Assembly (NCBI GenBank): GCA_041690675.1
Contig: JAWLGU010000011.1
Coordinates: 5,453-69,452, forward strand
Direction: 5' to 3'
DNA length: 64,000 bases
Source of the DNA: UBA7803 sp041690675
GTDB lineage: Bacteria > Pseudomonadota > Gammaproteobacteria > Pseudomonadales > Azotimanducaceae
In this document: positions 50,845 through 59,647 of the stretch, piece after piece
Layout of the letters: each line of letters begins with the position of its first letter
Position numbering within the stretch: the first letter of the stretch is position 1
Translations under genes and position numbers: made by a program
The notes under the pieces: model-generated
Told to the model about the DNA's origin: nothing
Database searches by the model: none
The model's input: only the letters and a program-made list of their open reading frames with translations

Positions 50845-51627
50845 ATGGACAAACCAGCCAACGACCTCGAATTCATCGAAACGGCCGGGCGGCCGGCCTT
50901 CGTCCTGGCGCGGGATTACGCCGATGGCGACACCGTCCCGCTCCACACGCATTCCGTAGGGCAACTTCTGCACACGCTCTGCGGGGTGGTTCAAGCCCGG
51001 ACGCCGGGACGCGCCTGGGCGCTGCCGCCGCACCGGGCGCTGTGGATCCCCCCAGGCGTGGCTCACGCATTCGCCATGGCGGGTTCCGCATCGGTTCGCA
51101 CGCTTTACATCGTGCCCGAGCGGGCGCAGTTCATGCCCACGGAACCCATGATCATCGCCGTCACGCCGCTGATCCGGGAGCTCATCCTGCGGGCGGTTGC
51201 CTGTCTCGAGGCGCCGCCGGGTGATCCGGTGGAGCCGCTGGTCGTCGATCTGCTGCTGGCAGAGCTCGCCGCGGCGCGGCGGGAGCCCCTCTGGCTGGCC
51301 TGGCCGCGCAGTCGGGAGCTGCGCGCCTTCGCGGCGCGGGTACGAGAACACCCGGGAGACCGTAGCAGCCTGGAGGATGCGGCACGCCGGGTGGGCCTCA
51401 GCGCGAAGACGTTGTCGAGGCGCTTCGTCCGGGAAACGGGACTGACGCCGGACGCCTGGCGCCGGCAGGCCCGGCTGCTGACGGCGGTGACCCGGCTGGA
51501 ACTGGGGGATCCGGTGACCCGCGTGGCCCTGGACCTGGGCTTCAGGTCGTCGAGCAGCTTCTGCCAGGCATTCCGGCAGGCATTCGGGGTGACGCCCCGG
51601 CAGGCCCGGGCCCGCGTCCGCGTCTGA
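50845..51627 (+). CDS. AraC family regulator with cupin sensor domain
   Basis: 260 residues. The N-terminal cupin (VPLHTHSVGQLLHTLCGVVQ; ALWIPPGVAHAFAM) senses a ligand; the C-terminal double HTH includes LEDAARRVGLSAKTLSRRFV and DLGFRSSSSFCQAFRQAFG, ending in the AraC GVTPRQAR motif. This is the cytosolic NimR-like arrangement. Divergent from the methyltransferase gene. Confidence 0.88.
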   Translation: MDKPANDLEFIETAGRPAFVLARDYADGDTVPLHTHSVGQLLHTLCGVVQARTPGRAWALPPHRALWIPPGVAHAFAMAGSASVRTLYIVPERAQFMPTEPMIIAVTPLIRELILRAVACLEAPPGDPVEPLVVDLLLAELAAARREPLWLAWPRSRELRAFAARVREHPGDRSSLEDAARRVGLSAKTLSRRFVRETGLTPDAWRRQARLLTAVTRLELGDPVTRVALDLGFRSSSSFCQAFRQAFGVTPRQARARVRV

Positions 51628-51700
51628 CCCAACCGAGTGGGCCATGTCGAATTTGCCGTGCCCGCATCGACCAGGGGTACGGAACACAAGGAGTCCTTCC

Positions 51701-51943
51701 ATGCGCAAGATCACCCCCTGTCTCTGGTTCGACGGCCGTGCCGAGGAGGCGGCGGAGTTCTACGCGGCCATCTTCGAAGACTCCCGAATCGGCCACATCG
51801 CCCGCTACGGCGAGACCGGTGCCCGCATGTCCGACCTGTCGCCGGGTTCCGTCCTGACCGTGGAGTTCGAGCTGACAGGCGCTGCGCGACGCCGCCGAGG
51901 GGGTATCTCGTCCGACCGGAAGGTAATACATTCGCCACCATGA
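51701..51943 (+). pseudogene. Truncated PhnB-like VOC protein
   Basis: From the ATG (AAGGAG upstream), the first about 60 residues match the N-terminal half of PhnB/DUF1428-like VOC proteins: ITPCLWFDGRAEEAAEFYAA and GSVLTVEFELTG. The second beta-alpha module is absent, and the frame degenerates into Arg-rich sequence before its stop. Intact copies normally sit beside the sigma factor/YCII pair found immediately downstream, so a deletion of about 250 bp is likely. Confidence 0.7.
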
Positions 51944-51962
51944 CAATGTCGGTCGGTCACCG

Positions 51963-53231
51963 GTGACGCCCGGTGACGCCACCCCAGACCCGCGCCGCGC
52001 CACTGCGACGATCGATGCCATCTACCGCACCGAATCGCGGCGGGTGCTGGCGACCTTGATACGTCTGCTCGGCGATTTCGACCTCGCCGAGGAAGCCCTG
52101 CATGACGCCTTTGCGGCGGCGGTGGAGCAGTGGGCCCGGGACGGCGTGCCGCAGAACCCGCGGGCATGGCTGGTCTCGGCGGGGCGTTTCAAGGCCATCG
52201 ATGCCATCCGGCGGCGGGCACGGTTCGATGCGTCCCAGCTCGATCTGGCGCTTCAGCTGGAGCTCAAGGCGGAGCCCGAGCTGGAGGACGCGGCGGTCGA
52301 GGATGATCACCTGCGCCTCATCTTCGTGTGCTGCCATCCGGCGCTGGCGCCGGATGCCCAGGTCGCCTTGACCCTGCGCGAGGTGTGCGGGCTCACCACG
52401 GAGGAAATCGCCAGCGCCTTTCTCACCGCCACCCCCACCATGGCGCAGCGGATCGTCCGCGCCAAGGCGAAAATCCGCGATGCCAACATCCCCTACGAGG
52501 TGCCCGAGGCGGCCGATCTGCCCGGCAGGCTCGACAGCGTGCTGCGCGTGGTCTATCTGGTGTTCAACGAGGGCTATGCGCCCTCGTCCGGCGCCGCCGT
52601 CACCCGAGCGAGCCTGTCCGAGGAGGCCATCCGCCTGGGCCGCCTGGTGGTGGGGCTGCTGGGGGATCCCGAGGCCATGGGCCTGCTGGCGCTCATGCTG
52701 CTGCACGACGCCCGGCGCGCCGCGCGCAGCACGCCGTCGGGAGAGCTGGTGCTGCTCGAGGATCAGGACCGGTCGCTGTGGAATCGCGAGCAGATCGATG
52801 AGGGTATCGATCTGGTCGAGCGCGCGCTGAAGTCGGGACGTTTCGGCCCGTACACGCTGCAGGCCGCCATCTCCGCAGTGCACTCCGAAGCCGCCGAGGC
52901 GGCCGCCACCGACTGGCCGCAGATCGTTGCGCTGTACGACCTGCTGCTGCGAGTAACGCCATCGCCGGTGGTGGAGCTGAACCGCGCGGTGGCGGTAGCC
53001 ATGCGGGACGGTCCCGAGGCGGGGCTCGCGATCGTGGACGACATCCTGCAGCGGGGCGAGCTGACCGGCTACCATCTGGCCCACGCCGCCCGCGCCGATT
53101 TCTGCCGGAGACTCGGACGCCGTGACGAAGCTGTGACCGCCTACCAGCGGGCGCTGGCGCTCACGGCCACGGAGCCCGAGCGCTGTTTTCTGGAGCGACG
53201 CCTGAGCGAGCTCGGATGGAATGGGCCATGA
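51963..53231 (+). CDS. ECF-type RNA polymerase sigma factor, long-tail group (COG4941)
   Basis: 422 residues, GTG start. Region 2 (VLATLIRLLGDFDLAEEALHD; NPRAWLVSAGRFKAIDAIRR) and region 4 (LREVCGLTTEEIASAFLTAT) are followed by a helical C-terminal extension of about 220 residues (DUF6596/TPR-like), typical of this group. The extension is thought to replace an anti-sigma factor. A YCII-domain gene follows after 73 nt, as is usual in the family. Confidence 0.9.
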   Translation: MTPGDATPDPRRATATIDAIYRTESRRVLATLIRLLGDFDLAEEALHDAFAAAVEQWARDGVPQNPRAWLVSAGRFKAIDAIRRRARFDASQLDLALQLELKAEPELEDAAVEDDHLRLIFVCCHPALAPDAQVALTLREVCGLTTEEIASAFLTATPTMAQRIVRAKAKIRDANIPYEVPEAADLPGRLDSVLRVVYLVFNEGYAPSSGAAVTRASLSEEAIRLGRLVVGLLGDPEAMGLLALMLLHDARRAARSTPSGELVLLEDQDRSLWNREQIDEGIDLVERALKSGRFGPYTLQAAISAVHSEAAEAAATDWPQIVALYDLLLRVTPSPVVELNRAVAVAMRDGPEAGLAIVDDILQRGELTGYHLAHAARADFCRRLGRRDEAVTAYQRALALTATEPERCFLERRLSELGWNGP

Positions 53232-53304
53232 CGCGGCTGTCGAAAGCGTCGCCGCGGGAACGACCAATCATGACGACACCACGGAGCACGCAGAGAGGTT
53301 CAAT

Positions 53305-53643
53305 ATGAAATACGTATGCCTGGTTTACGGCGAGGAAACGGCCATGCGCGAGCTGCCCGACAGCGATTGCGCCGCCTACGCCCGGTCCCTGGACGAAAGC
53401 GGCCACCTGCTCGTCGGGCAGGCGCTGCAGGGGGTGGACACGGCGACCACGGTGCGGGTCCGCAACGGCCGCACCAGCGTCGTCGACGGGCCGTTCGCCG
53501 AGACCAAGGAGCAGCTCGCCGGCTTCTACTTCATCGAGGCTCGGGACCTGAACGAAGCCATATCCATCGCTTCGCGCATTCCTCCGGCGCGGATCGGCTC
53601 CATCGAGATCCGCCCGGCCCGGGAGCTCGATGTGCCGTCATGA
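53305..53643 (+). CDS. YCII-related (DGPF) domain protein
   Basis: 112 residues: MKYVCLVYGEETAM, the SVVDGPFAETKEQLAGFYFI motif giving the family its DGPF name, and IRPARELD at the end. These small ferredoxin-like-fold proteins accompany COG4941 sigma factors, possibly as signal sensors. The ATG at 53305 has AGAGAGG upstream. It converges with the transposase-fusion gene, stops 3 nt apart. Confidence 0.88.
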   Translation: MKYVCLVYGEETAMRELPDSDCAAYARSLDESGHLLVGQALQGVDTATTVRVRNGRTSVVDGPFAETKEQLAGFYFIEARDLNEAISIASRIPPARIGSIEIRPARELDVPS

Positions 53644-53646
53644 GCT

Positions 53647-54618
53647 TCATGCCTCCGCGGCCGCCGGCACGGAAGCCGGCGGGCCGACGCGGTTGGCGGC
53701 CTCCGTCACCGCCTCTACTGCGCCAGACTTCAGGGCGTCTATGGGACGGATCCTTTTGCCGCCCAGCGGCCGGGGCGTGGCGAGGAAGCCCCACGCCTCC
53801 CGGGGCTCGCCGATGGCGGCGACCACCGCGCGGATGCCCGGCACCAGGCGACCCTCGTCGTCGATCTGCTCTGTCGGAATCTCCAGCCCACGCCCGTCCG
53901 CCTTCCAGGCGATCAGCGAGCCGTCGTTGATCCAGTTGTAGATGGTGGGCCGGGAGACGCCGGCCCGCTCTGCCGCCTGCGCCACCGTCAGCCGTTGGCC
54001 CTGCGGCCGACGGCCGGCCCGCTTCGGGGCCCGGCGCGAACGCACATCGGCGCCGGCACTTTCGTACTGGCTCGCCACCGCTTCCAGCGCCGCGGTGATG
54101 GCCAGCTTGGCCTCCCGGTCGTGCTGGCGAACGAAGTCCGACGCGCTTTCCGACAAACCCTGCAACGCATCCGTGGACAGGGGTGCCGGTTCCCGCCGGC
54201 CCGCCGATTCGTCGGCGACGTGGCTCACGCCCTGGCGGTCGAGGTAGTCGGCGATGGCGCCCTCCGGCGGCGATTCGCCGCTCACCACGCAGTACGATTG
54301 GCTCCACAGTTGCTTGTGCGCCCGAAGGCTGGCGAACTCGCTGCGCAAGCGGCGCGAGGTGCCCGTTTTCAGGGCATTGGTGAACTCGGCCACCGCCACG
54401 GTGGGGGGCAACTCGACGTGCAGACGCACGTGATCCGGGGCCGCCTCAAGGTGCAGCAGCTCGCCCTTCCACGCCTCCACACGCTCCCGGGCCAGGGTTT
54501 CCAGGCGTTTGACGACCCGCGGACTCAACAGCTTCCTGCCGTTGCGGGTGACGAGAACCAAATGGAAGTGCGTGCTGTAAACGCAGTGGGATTGCGCCTT
54601 CAGGGTGGCATCATTCAT
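53647..54618 (-). CDS. IS200-like transposase domain fused to HTH and MbcA/ParS-like domain
   Basis: 323 residues in three parts. 1-130: Y1 transposase fold (HCVYSTHFHLVLVTRNGRKL) with Tyr125 in AIADYLDRQ at the catalytic position, but the HUH motif reads PDHVRLH, so the second His is Arg. 205-252: an excisionase/MerR-type HTH (LTVAQAAERAGVSRPTIYNW). 255-312: AWGFLATPRPLGGKRIRPID resembles the MbcA/ParS/Xre antitoxin C-terminal domain. No toxin of the matching family is adjacent. Most likely a domesticated DNA-binding protein. ATG at 54618 chosen; 54654 also possible. Confidence 0.75.
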   Translation of the reverse strand: MNDATLKAQSHCVYSTHFHLVLVTRNGRKLLSPRVVKRLETLARERVEAWKGELLHLEAAPDHVRLHVELPPTVAVAEFTNALKTGTSRRLRSEFASLRAHKQLWSQSYCVVSGESPPEGAIADYLDRQGVSHVADESAGRREPAPLSTDALQGLSESASDFVRQHDREAKLAITAALEAVASQYESAGADVRSRRAPKRAGRRPQGQRLTVAQAAERAGVSRPTIYNWINDGSLIAWKADGRGLEIPTEQIDDEGRLVPGIRAVVAAIGEPREAWGFLATPRPLGGKRIRPIDALKSGAVEAVTEAANRVGPPASVPAAAEA

Positions 54619-54663
54619 GCCAACCAATGGTACGTTGGCGGCGCGCCGGGGCATTGCGTTTCG

Positions 54664-55434
54664 TCACTGCGTATTCGGCAGATAACGCTGCAGCCAGTTC
54701 GCCGCCATCACCGCCACGTAGCGTGCGTCCGCAGGCCGGGAGAGCATATGATCCGCGCCGTCCAGGGCAATGAAGCTCTTCGGGTGACGGGCGCCTTCGA
54801 ACAGGACTTCGGCCTCGCGGATGTCGACCACCGGATCCGCCGGAGAATGAAAGATCAACAGGGGGCGGGCCAGGGCCGCGATGCGCTCGCTCACGGGATG
54901 CCGGCGGAGATCGTCGAAGAATCGGCGGGAGAGGGTGAACGTTCGGCCGGCGATCTCCACCGCGGCCTCGCCCGTGGATTCCAGCCGGGCCCGGTCGGCG
55001 GCCAGATGTCGTTCGATGTGGGCCGGCGAGGCCGGGGCGGCGATGACGGCCACGCCCCGGCACTCCTCGATGAATGGTGCGGCGCACACGGCGGCGGTTC
55101 CGCCCAGGCTGTGACCGATGACGAGCACCGGGGCCTGGTGATGCTCGCGCAGGTGATCGGCGGCGGCGATCAGATCGCGGACGTTGGAGGAGAACGTGGT
55201 GGCAGCGAAGTCGCCATCGGAGCCGCCGAGTCCGGTGAAGTCGAAGCGCAGCACGGCGAAGCCCTGATCCGTCAGCGCCCGGGCGATTCGCGCGGCAGCC
55301 GGTATGTCCTTGCCGCAGGTGAAGCAGTGAGCGAACAGCACGAAGCCTCGAGGCGTGGCTGCCGGCAGGCTCAGGGCGCCCGCGAGCAGCTCGCCAGCGG
55401 CGTTGGGGAAGCGGAGCTTCCTCAGGCGCGCCAT
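54664..55434 (-). CDS. Alpha/beta hydrolase
   Basis: 256 residues. The nucleophile elbow is VIGHSLGGTAAV, the acid is in FHSPADPVVDI and the His in LDGADHMLS. The N-terminal FAHCFTCGKD segment matches hydrolases often fused to an OsmC domain; here the OsmC part is absent and the protein ends after the hydrolase. Substrate unknown. 45 nt before the transposase-fusion gene on the same strand. Confidence 0.86.
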   Translation of the reverse strand: MARLRKLRFPNAAGELLAGALSLPAATPRGFVLFAHCFTCGKDIPAAARIARALTDQGFAVLRFDFTGLGGSDGDFAATTFSSNVRDLIAAADHLREHHQAPVLVIGHSLGGTAAVCAAPFIEECRGVAVIAAPASPAHIERHLAADRARLESTGEAAVEIAGRTFTLSRRFFDDLRRHPVSERIAALARPLLIFHSPADPVVDIREAEVLFEGARHPKSFIALDGADHMLSRPADARYVAVMAANWLQRYLPNTQ

Positions 55435-55449
55435 GGAACGTCGCGGATC

Positions 55450-56214
55450 CTAGTTCGTCACCAGCGTGGTCTCCGCCAGTCCCGCGTTGCCGGTGGCGGG
55501 CTGGTGCGCCACGACCCGCAGCCGGTGGGTGCCCGGCACCATGACGCGGAGCTCGCCCTCGAACTCGCTCTGCTGACCGGCATAGCGCAGCGGCGCGCTG
55601 GTGATCACCTCGCCGTTCTGCACCACCTGGGCTTCGATCTCGAAAGCGTTGCTGTCCCACAGGCCGTCGGGGGTGAGGGGGCAGCCGCACATCATGGTGA
55701 CCCGCGCCTGCACGGGCACACGCGCCTCGCCGTCACTCATGGACACCAGGGTCGGCACATCGTGAAGGTTCACCACGAGGCCCGGGAGCTCCAGGATCAC
55801 CGGGGCGCCTTCCGATCTGGCAGCGCCGGGAATCACCCACTGAACGGCCGAGACCGTGTTGGCGGACTCGGGGTACGACAGCGGACCGTGGGCGCTGATT
55901 CGGATTTTTCGGGGCGTCTCGAGATCGAGGGTCGCCGTGAAGTGGGCAGCGTCCGGCGTAGCGATGGATGCGTCGCGGCTGCGCGGCTGGCGCATGATCC
56001 GCTCGGTGTCGCCGGTGCTGCCTTCGGTGACGCCCTGGGCGAGAACCTCGCCGCTCTGTGCGTCCTGAATGGTGATGCGTGCGCCGCCGACGCTGCTGCC
56101 CACGAACTTGGCGTCCCGGCTCAACACGTAGACGGACAGGGGCGTGGGCTCGGCCAGCACCTGAAGCGGCCACGCCACGAGCAGGCTGGTGACCACGATT
56201 GCAATGTTCCGCAT
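55450..56214 (-). CDS. Exported protein of unknown function
   Basis: 254 residues with a signal peptide (IAIVVTSLLVAWPLQVLA). The remainder is beta-rich: SVGGARITIQDAQSGEVLAQ and a late GTHRLRVVAHQPATGNAGLA suggest two immunoglobulin-like domains. A MMCGCPLTPDGLW segment holds two close cysteines, possibly metal-binding. I do not recognise the family. 15 nt before the hydrolase gene, so probably co-transcribed. Confidence 0.75.
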   Translation of the reverse strand: MRNIAIVVTSLLVAWPLQVLAEPTPLSVYVLSRDAKFVGSSVGGARITIQDAQSGEVLAQGVTEGSTGDTERIMRQPRSRDASIATPDAAHFTATLDLETPRKIRISAHGPLSYPESANTVSAVQWVIPGAARSEGAPVILELPGLVVNLHDVPTLVSMSDGEARVPVQARVTMMCGCPLTPDGLWDSNAFEIEAQVVQNGEVITSAPLRYAGQQSEFEGELRVMVPGTHRLRVVAHQPATGNAGLAETTLVTN

Positions 56215-56386
56215 GGTATCCTCCGATGACGTTGTCGACGTGTCGGGGCATGTGCCACCGTCTCCATGGTGCACCGGAGGCGAGGCATCGGCAATGTCGA
56301 TGGCTGGCAACGGAAATTTTCGTTTGTCATCGGCCATCGGCGCGCCATGCTCTAGCGTCTCACCTACTGGATCACCACCACAGGCC

Positions 56387-56872
56387 ATGAACGACGAAAG
56401 CAACGAATCCGCCCGGTACTTTTCCGCTCCCTGTTTCGCCCACGAGCAGACGGTCATGGATGACGGTGAGCTGGCGGCCAGGCTCACGGAATTGCTGGAG
56501 GGGGAGCGCGCCGGCGCCCGGGGGCTCGTGGAGCTGAAGAAAACGTGCCCCGGAGATGCCGAGCTCGCGTCGTTGCTCGACGAGGTGGCCCGCGACGAGG
56601 CGCGCTTCTGCACAATGCTGCGCGGTGCGCTCGAGCGCCTGGGGGTGCCGCCGAGCCGCAAGACCGGTGTGTTCTACCACAAGCTGCAGCAGCGTGAGGG
56701 GCTCCCGGAGAAGCTCAAGTTGCTGGACCGTGGGCAGCGGGCGGTGGTGCACGCGCTGGACGAGCTGCTGCCGCGGGTGCAGGATCCGGAGCTGGCCGAG
56801 GCGCTCGCGGAGATGCGCGAGACGCACGTCCGCAACATCGAACGCTGCGCGGCGTTTCTCCCGTCTAGCTGA
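56387..56872 (+). CDS. Ferritin-like four-helix protein (DUF6306-type)
   Basis: 161 residues, mostly helical. ELAARLTELLEGERAGARGL, DEVARDEARFCTMLRGALER and LAEMRETHVRNIERCAAF suggest a four-helix bundle with Glu and His that could bind metal, as in DUF6306 proteins. Function unknown. Convergent with the small membrane-protein gene, overlapping its end by 8 nt. Confidence 0.7.
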   Translation: MNDESNESARYFSAPCFAHEQTVMDDGELAARLTELLEGERAGARGLVELKKTCPGDAELASLLDEVARDEARFCTMLRGALERLGVPPSRKTGVFYHKLQQREGLPEKLKLLDRGQRAVVHALDELLPRVQDPELAEALAEMRETHVRNIERCAAFLPSS

Positions 56873-56978
56873 ACACCGTCGCCGCCAGGGTCAGCATCAC
56901 CACCAGCCCCGTCAGGGCTGCCATCACCATTCCCATGCTGCGCAGGGTCTTCCGATCCTTGGCCGACAGTAACTGCAT
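56865..56978 (-). CDS. Small membrane protein (37 aa)
   Basis: Reads MQLLSAKDRKTLRSMG, then one membrane helix GMVMAALTGLVVMLTLAATV. GCGAGGCAG lies upstream of the ATG as a weak ribosome site. Inside-positive N terminus suggests N-in orientation. Function unknown. Its start faces the LysR gene with a 122-nt intergenic region. Confidence 0.55.
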   Translation of the reverse strand: MQLLSAKDRKTLRSMGMVMAALTGLVVMLTLAATVFS

Positions 56979-57064
56979 GATCTGCCTCGCATCGCACTGC
57001 AGGATTTCGAGATCAACATACCGCTGGCATTTGCATCGATAAAGCGATAAAAATTCGTAGTTGA

Positions 57065-57081
57065 TATCGGAATTACCGATA
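57065..57081. promoter_or_regulatory. Inverted repeat upstream of the LysR gene
   Basis: TATCGG-N5-CCGATA, perfect 6-bp arms, ending 20 nt before the LysR start. The position and A+T-rich surroundings fit an autoregulatory LysR-type site. Confidence 0.5.
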
Positions 57082-57100
57082 GATTGATGGGGTGGCGCGC

Positions 57101-57970
57101 GTGGATACCGAACTCGCCAGAACATTTCTCACGGTGGTTGCAGCCGGCAACTTCAGCGCTGCGGCGGCCCGCCTGCACGTCACCCAGTCCACGGTGAGCG
57201 CGCGAATCGCGGCCCTGGAGGACCAGCTCGGCTGCCGGCTGTTCGTGCGCAACAAGGGGGGGACCACGCTCACCCCCCAGGGGCGGTGGTTCCAGGCCCA
57301 CGCCGCCACGCTGGTGCGCACCGTGGAGCGCGTGCGGCAGGAGATCGGCGTGGCCAAGGGCTTCGCCGGCAGCGTCACCATCGGCGGCCGCTTCGGCCTG
57401 TGGGAAAGCCTGTTGCTGGCGGTGCTGCCGCGTCTGCGGGAGGTGGCCCCGGAGCTCGCGGTGCGAAGCGAGATCGGGTTCGAGGACGACCTGATGCAGG
57501 GCCTGGTGGAAGGCCGAGTGGACGTTGGCGTGATGTACACCCCGGAGAATCGCCCCGGTCTGACGGTTCGGCCGCTGCACCAGGAGACCCTGGTGTACGT
57601 GACCACCGAGCCGGCCTCGCCGGCCCTTCCCGGGGACGGATACGTTTTCGTCGATTGGGGGCCGGAGTTTCACAGCCAGCACAGCGCCACCTTTCCCGAG
57701 TACCCGGGCGCCGGGCTGCGAGTGAACGTGGGTTGGCTGGGGCTGCAGCACATCCTCGCCTGCGGCGGGGCCGGCTACTTTCCACTGCGGCTGGTGCGCG
57801 AGGAATTGGCTGCCGGGCGCCTGCACCGCCGCCGCGAGGCCCCGGATTTCCTGCTTCCGGCGTACATCGTTCACGAGTCGGAGCCGGACCCGCGCACCGT
57901 CGGGAAGGTGGTGGAGCTGATCGTGCGCACTACCGACGAGCTGGCGAAGTCGCTGCCGCTACACGATTGA
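57101..57970 (+). CDS. LysR family transcriptional regulator
   Basis: 289 residues from GTG 57101 (MDTELARTFLTVVAAGNFSA is the typical LysR opening); GTG 57092 is an alternative. The HTH is in LHVTQSTVSARIAALEDQLG, and the periplasmic-binding-like sensor begins near residue 90 (GSVTIGGRFGLWE). First gene of the catabolic cluster, transcribed in the same direction as the monooxygenase and Rieske genes it may control. Confidence 0.9.
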   Translation: MDTELARTFLTVVAAGNFSAAAARLHVTQSTVSARIAALEDQLGCRLFVRNKGGTTLTPQGRWFQAHAATLVRTVERVRQEIGVAKGFAGSVTIGGRFGLWESLLLAVLPRLREVAPELAVRSEIGFEDDLMQGLVEGRVDVGVMYTPENRPGLTVRPLHQETLVYVTTEPASPALPGDGYVFVDWGPEFHSQHSATFPEYPGAGLRVNVGWLGLQHILACGGAGYFPLRLVREELAAGRLHRRREAPDFLLPAYIVHESEPDPRTVGKVVELIVRTTDELAKSLPLHD

Positions 57971-58069
57971 ACCCGTCCCACGGCGCGCCGCGGCGAAAAA
58001 CCGTCAGGCTTGACGCTATTCTGTTGCGGCGTGATAGACTCCAGCGGACGACAAAGGGAGGTTCGAAGG

Positions 58070-58375
58070 GTGATCGTCGTCAACGCCGTTGTGGAATCCA
58101 CCGAAGCGAACATCGCCGCCCTCGAGGAGGCCATCACCGAGATGGAAGCGCGAAGCCGCGCGGAAGAGGGCTGCCTCGACTACACCTTCAGCGTCGAGCT
58201 CAACCGCCCCGGGGTTCTGCGGATCACCGAGAAGTGGTCGAATCTGGCGGCGCTGAAAGCGCACTTCGAGCAGCCTCACATGACCGCGTTTCGCGCCGCC
58301 ATGGCGAAGTATCCCGCCGCCACGGTCAGGGCGACGTTCTACGAAGCGAAAGAGCTCGAATCCCCATTGGCTTGA
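58070..58375 (+). CDS. ABM-domain (quinol) monooxygenase-like protein
   Basis: 101 residues, GTG start with GGGAGG 8 nt upstream. The dimeric ferredoxin-like fold is seen in ARSRAEEGCLDYTFSVEL and ITEKWSNLAALKAHFEQPHM. Such proteins oxidise aromatic or quinol substrates without cofactor. Located 38 nt before the Rieske oxygenase gene, suggesting an aromatic or steroid substrate. Confidence 0.82.
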   Translation: MIVVNAVVESTEANIAALEEAITEMEARSRAEEGCLDYTFSVELNRPGVLRITEKWSNLAALKAHFEQPHMTAFRAAMAKYPAATVRATFYEAKELESPLA

Positions 58376-58413
58376 GGCCGGAAGGCGCGGAATCCAAGCT
58401 GGAGCAGAGAGAC

Positions 58414-59607
58414 ATGTCGAAAGAGCAGCTCGTTGCCATTGCGCGCCGCGAGGTGGAGAACCTGCAGAGCGGCCGCATCGATCTCATGCCGGACATTCTG
58501 GAGGTTCCCGCCGCCGACTACTGCGATCGCGGGCGCTGGGAGCGGGAGATCCATCGGGTGTTCAAGCGGCTGCCGCTGGCGCTGGCGTTTTCCTGCGAGC
58601 TTCGCGATGTCGGGGCGTTCCGGACCCTCGAGGTGGCCGGCGTGCCGGTACTCCTCGCCCGGGGTCGGGACGGCCGCATCGGCGCGTTCGTCAACATGTG
58701 CAGCCACCGGGGCAATCCGGTGGAGCACGCGGAGCACGGCACCGCCAGGAGCTTCCGCTGCGGTTACCACGCGTGGAATTACAGCCTGGAAGGCGACCTC
58801 ATCAGCGTGTTCGACGAGGACAACTTCGGCCACGTCGACAAGTCGTGTCACGGTCTGACCCGGCTGCCGGCAGCGGAGCGGGCCGGGCTGATCTGGGTGA
58901 CCCTGGATCCGTCGTCCACGCTCGACATCGACACGTTCTTGTGCGGCTACGGCGAGATGCTCGAGCATCTGGCCTTCGATCAGACCCATCTGGTGGGGCG
59001 GCAGCAACTCGCAGGACCGAATTGGAAGGTGGCCTACGACGGCTACCGGGACTATTACCATGTGCCAATCCTGCACCGGAATACCTTCGGGCCGGAGCTT
59101 TCCCACCAGCCGGACTACTACGCCTGGGGCCCGCACGTGCGCATGACGGCGCCCAGGAACTTCGCGGAGCAGGCCAACAAACCCGTGGATCAGTGGACCG
59201 AGGCGGACCTGACCCCCGGGGTGTGGACCATTTTCCCCAACATCTCCATCGCCGGGGGCCGGAAGGGCCGCGGGCCGGGGGAGGGTACGTACATGGTATC
59301 TCAGCTCTTTCCCGGATCCGCCCCCGGTGAGTCGATCACCGTGCAGAATTTTCTATCCCTCAAGTCACCTGACGAGGTGGATCAGCAGGCCATCGGCGAG
59401 TACATGGAGCTGATGGTGGACGTGGTGCGGGACGAGGATTACCTGACCGGCTTCAGGGTTCAGAAGGCGCTGGCCACCGGCGCCAAGCCGTTCTCGTTGT
59501 TCGGCCGCAACGAGGGCGGCGGCCAGCTTTTCCACCGCTGGCTGGACGTGCTGCTCGAGACCGACGACGAGGAGTTGCCGGCGCTGTTCGAGAAGGGCAT
59601 TTCGTGA
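58414..59607 (+). CDS. Rieske aromatic-ring-hydroxylating oxygenase alpha subunit
   Basis: 397 residues. Rieske [2Fe-2S] ligands are in MCSHRGNPVEH and FRCGYHAWNYS (CxH...CxxH). The mononuclear iron site is in DGYRDYYHVPILHRN (two His), with the bridging Asp at the start of the segment. It hydroxylates an aromatic or related substrate and would need a reductase, which is not encoded beside it. The ATG at 58414 is chosen; upstream in-frame sequence overlaps other genes. Confidence 0.92.
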   Translation: MSKEQLVAIARREVENLQSGRIDLMPDILEVPAADYCDRGRWEREIHRVFKRLPLALAFSCELRDVGAFRTLEVAGVPVLLARGRDGRIGAFVNMCSHRGNPVEHAEHGTARSFRCGYHAWNYSLEGDLISVFDEDNFGHVDKSCHGLTRLPAAERAGLIWVTLDPSSTLDIDTFLCGYGEMLEHLAFDQTHLVGRQQLAGPNWKVAYDGYRDYYHVPILHRNTFGPELSHQPDYYAWGPHVRMTAPRNFAEQANKPVDQWTEADLTPGVWTIFPNISIAGGRKGRGPGEGTYMVSQLFPGSAPGESITVQNFLSLKSPDEVDQQAIGEYMELMVDVVRDEDYLTGFRVQKALATGAKPFSLFGRNEGGGQLFHRWLDVLLETDDEELPALFEKGIS

Positions 59608-59647
59608 CGGGACGTCGGCCGTCGAGGAGTATCGGGGGAGGGGGATC

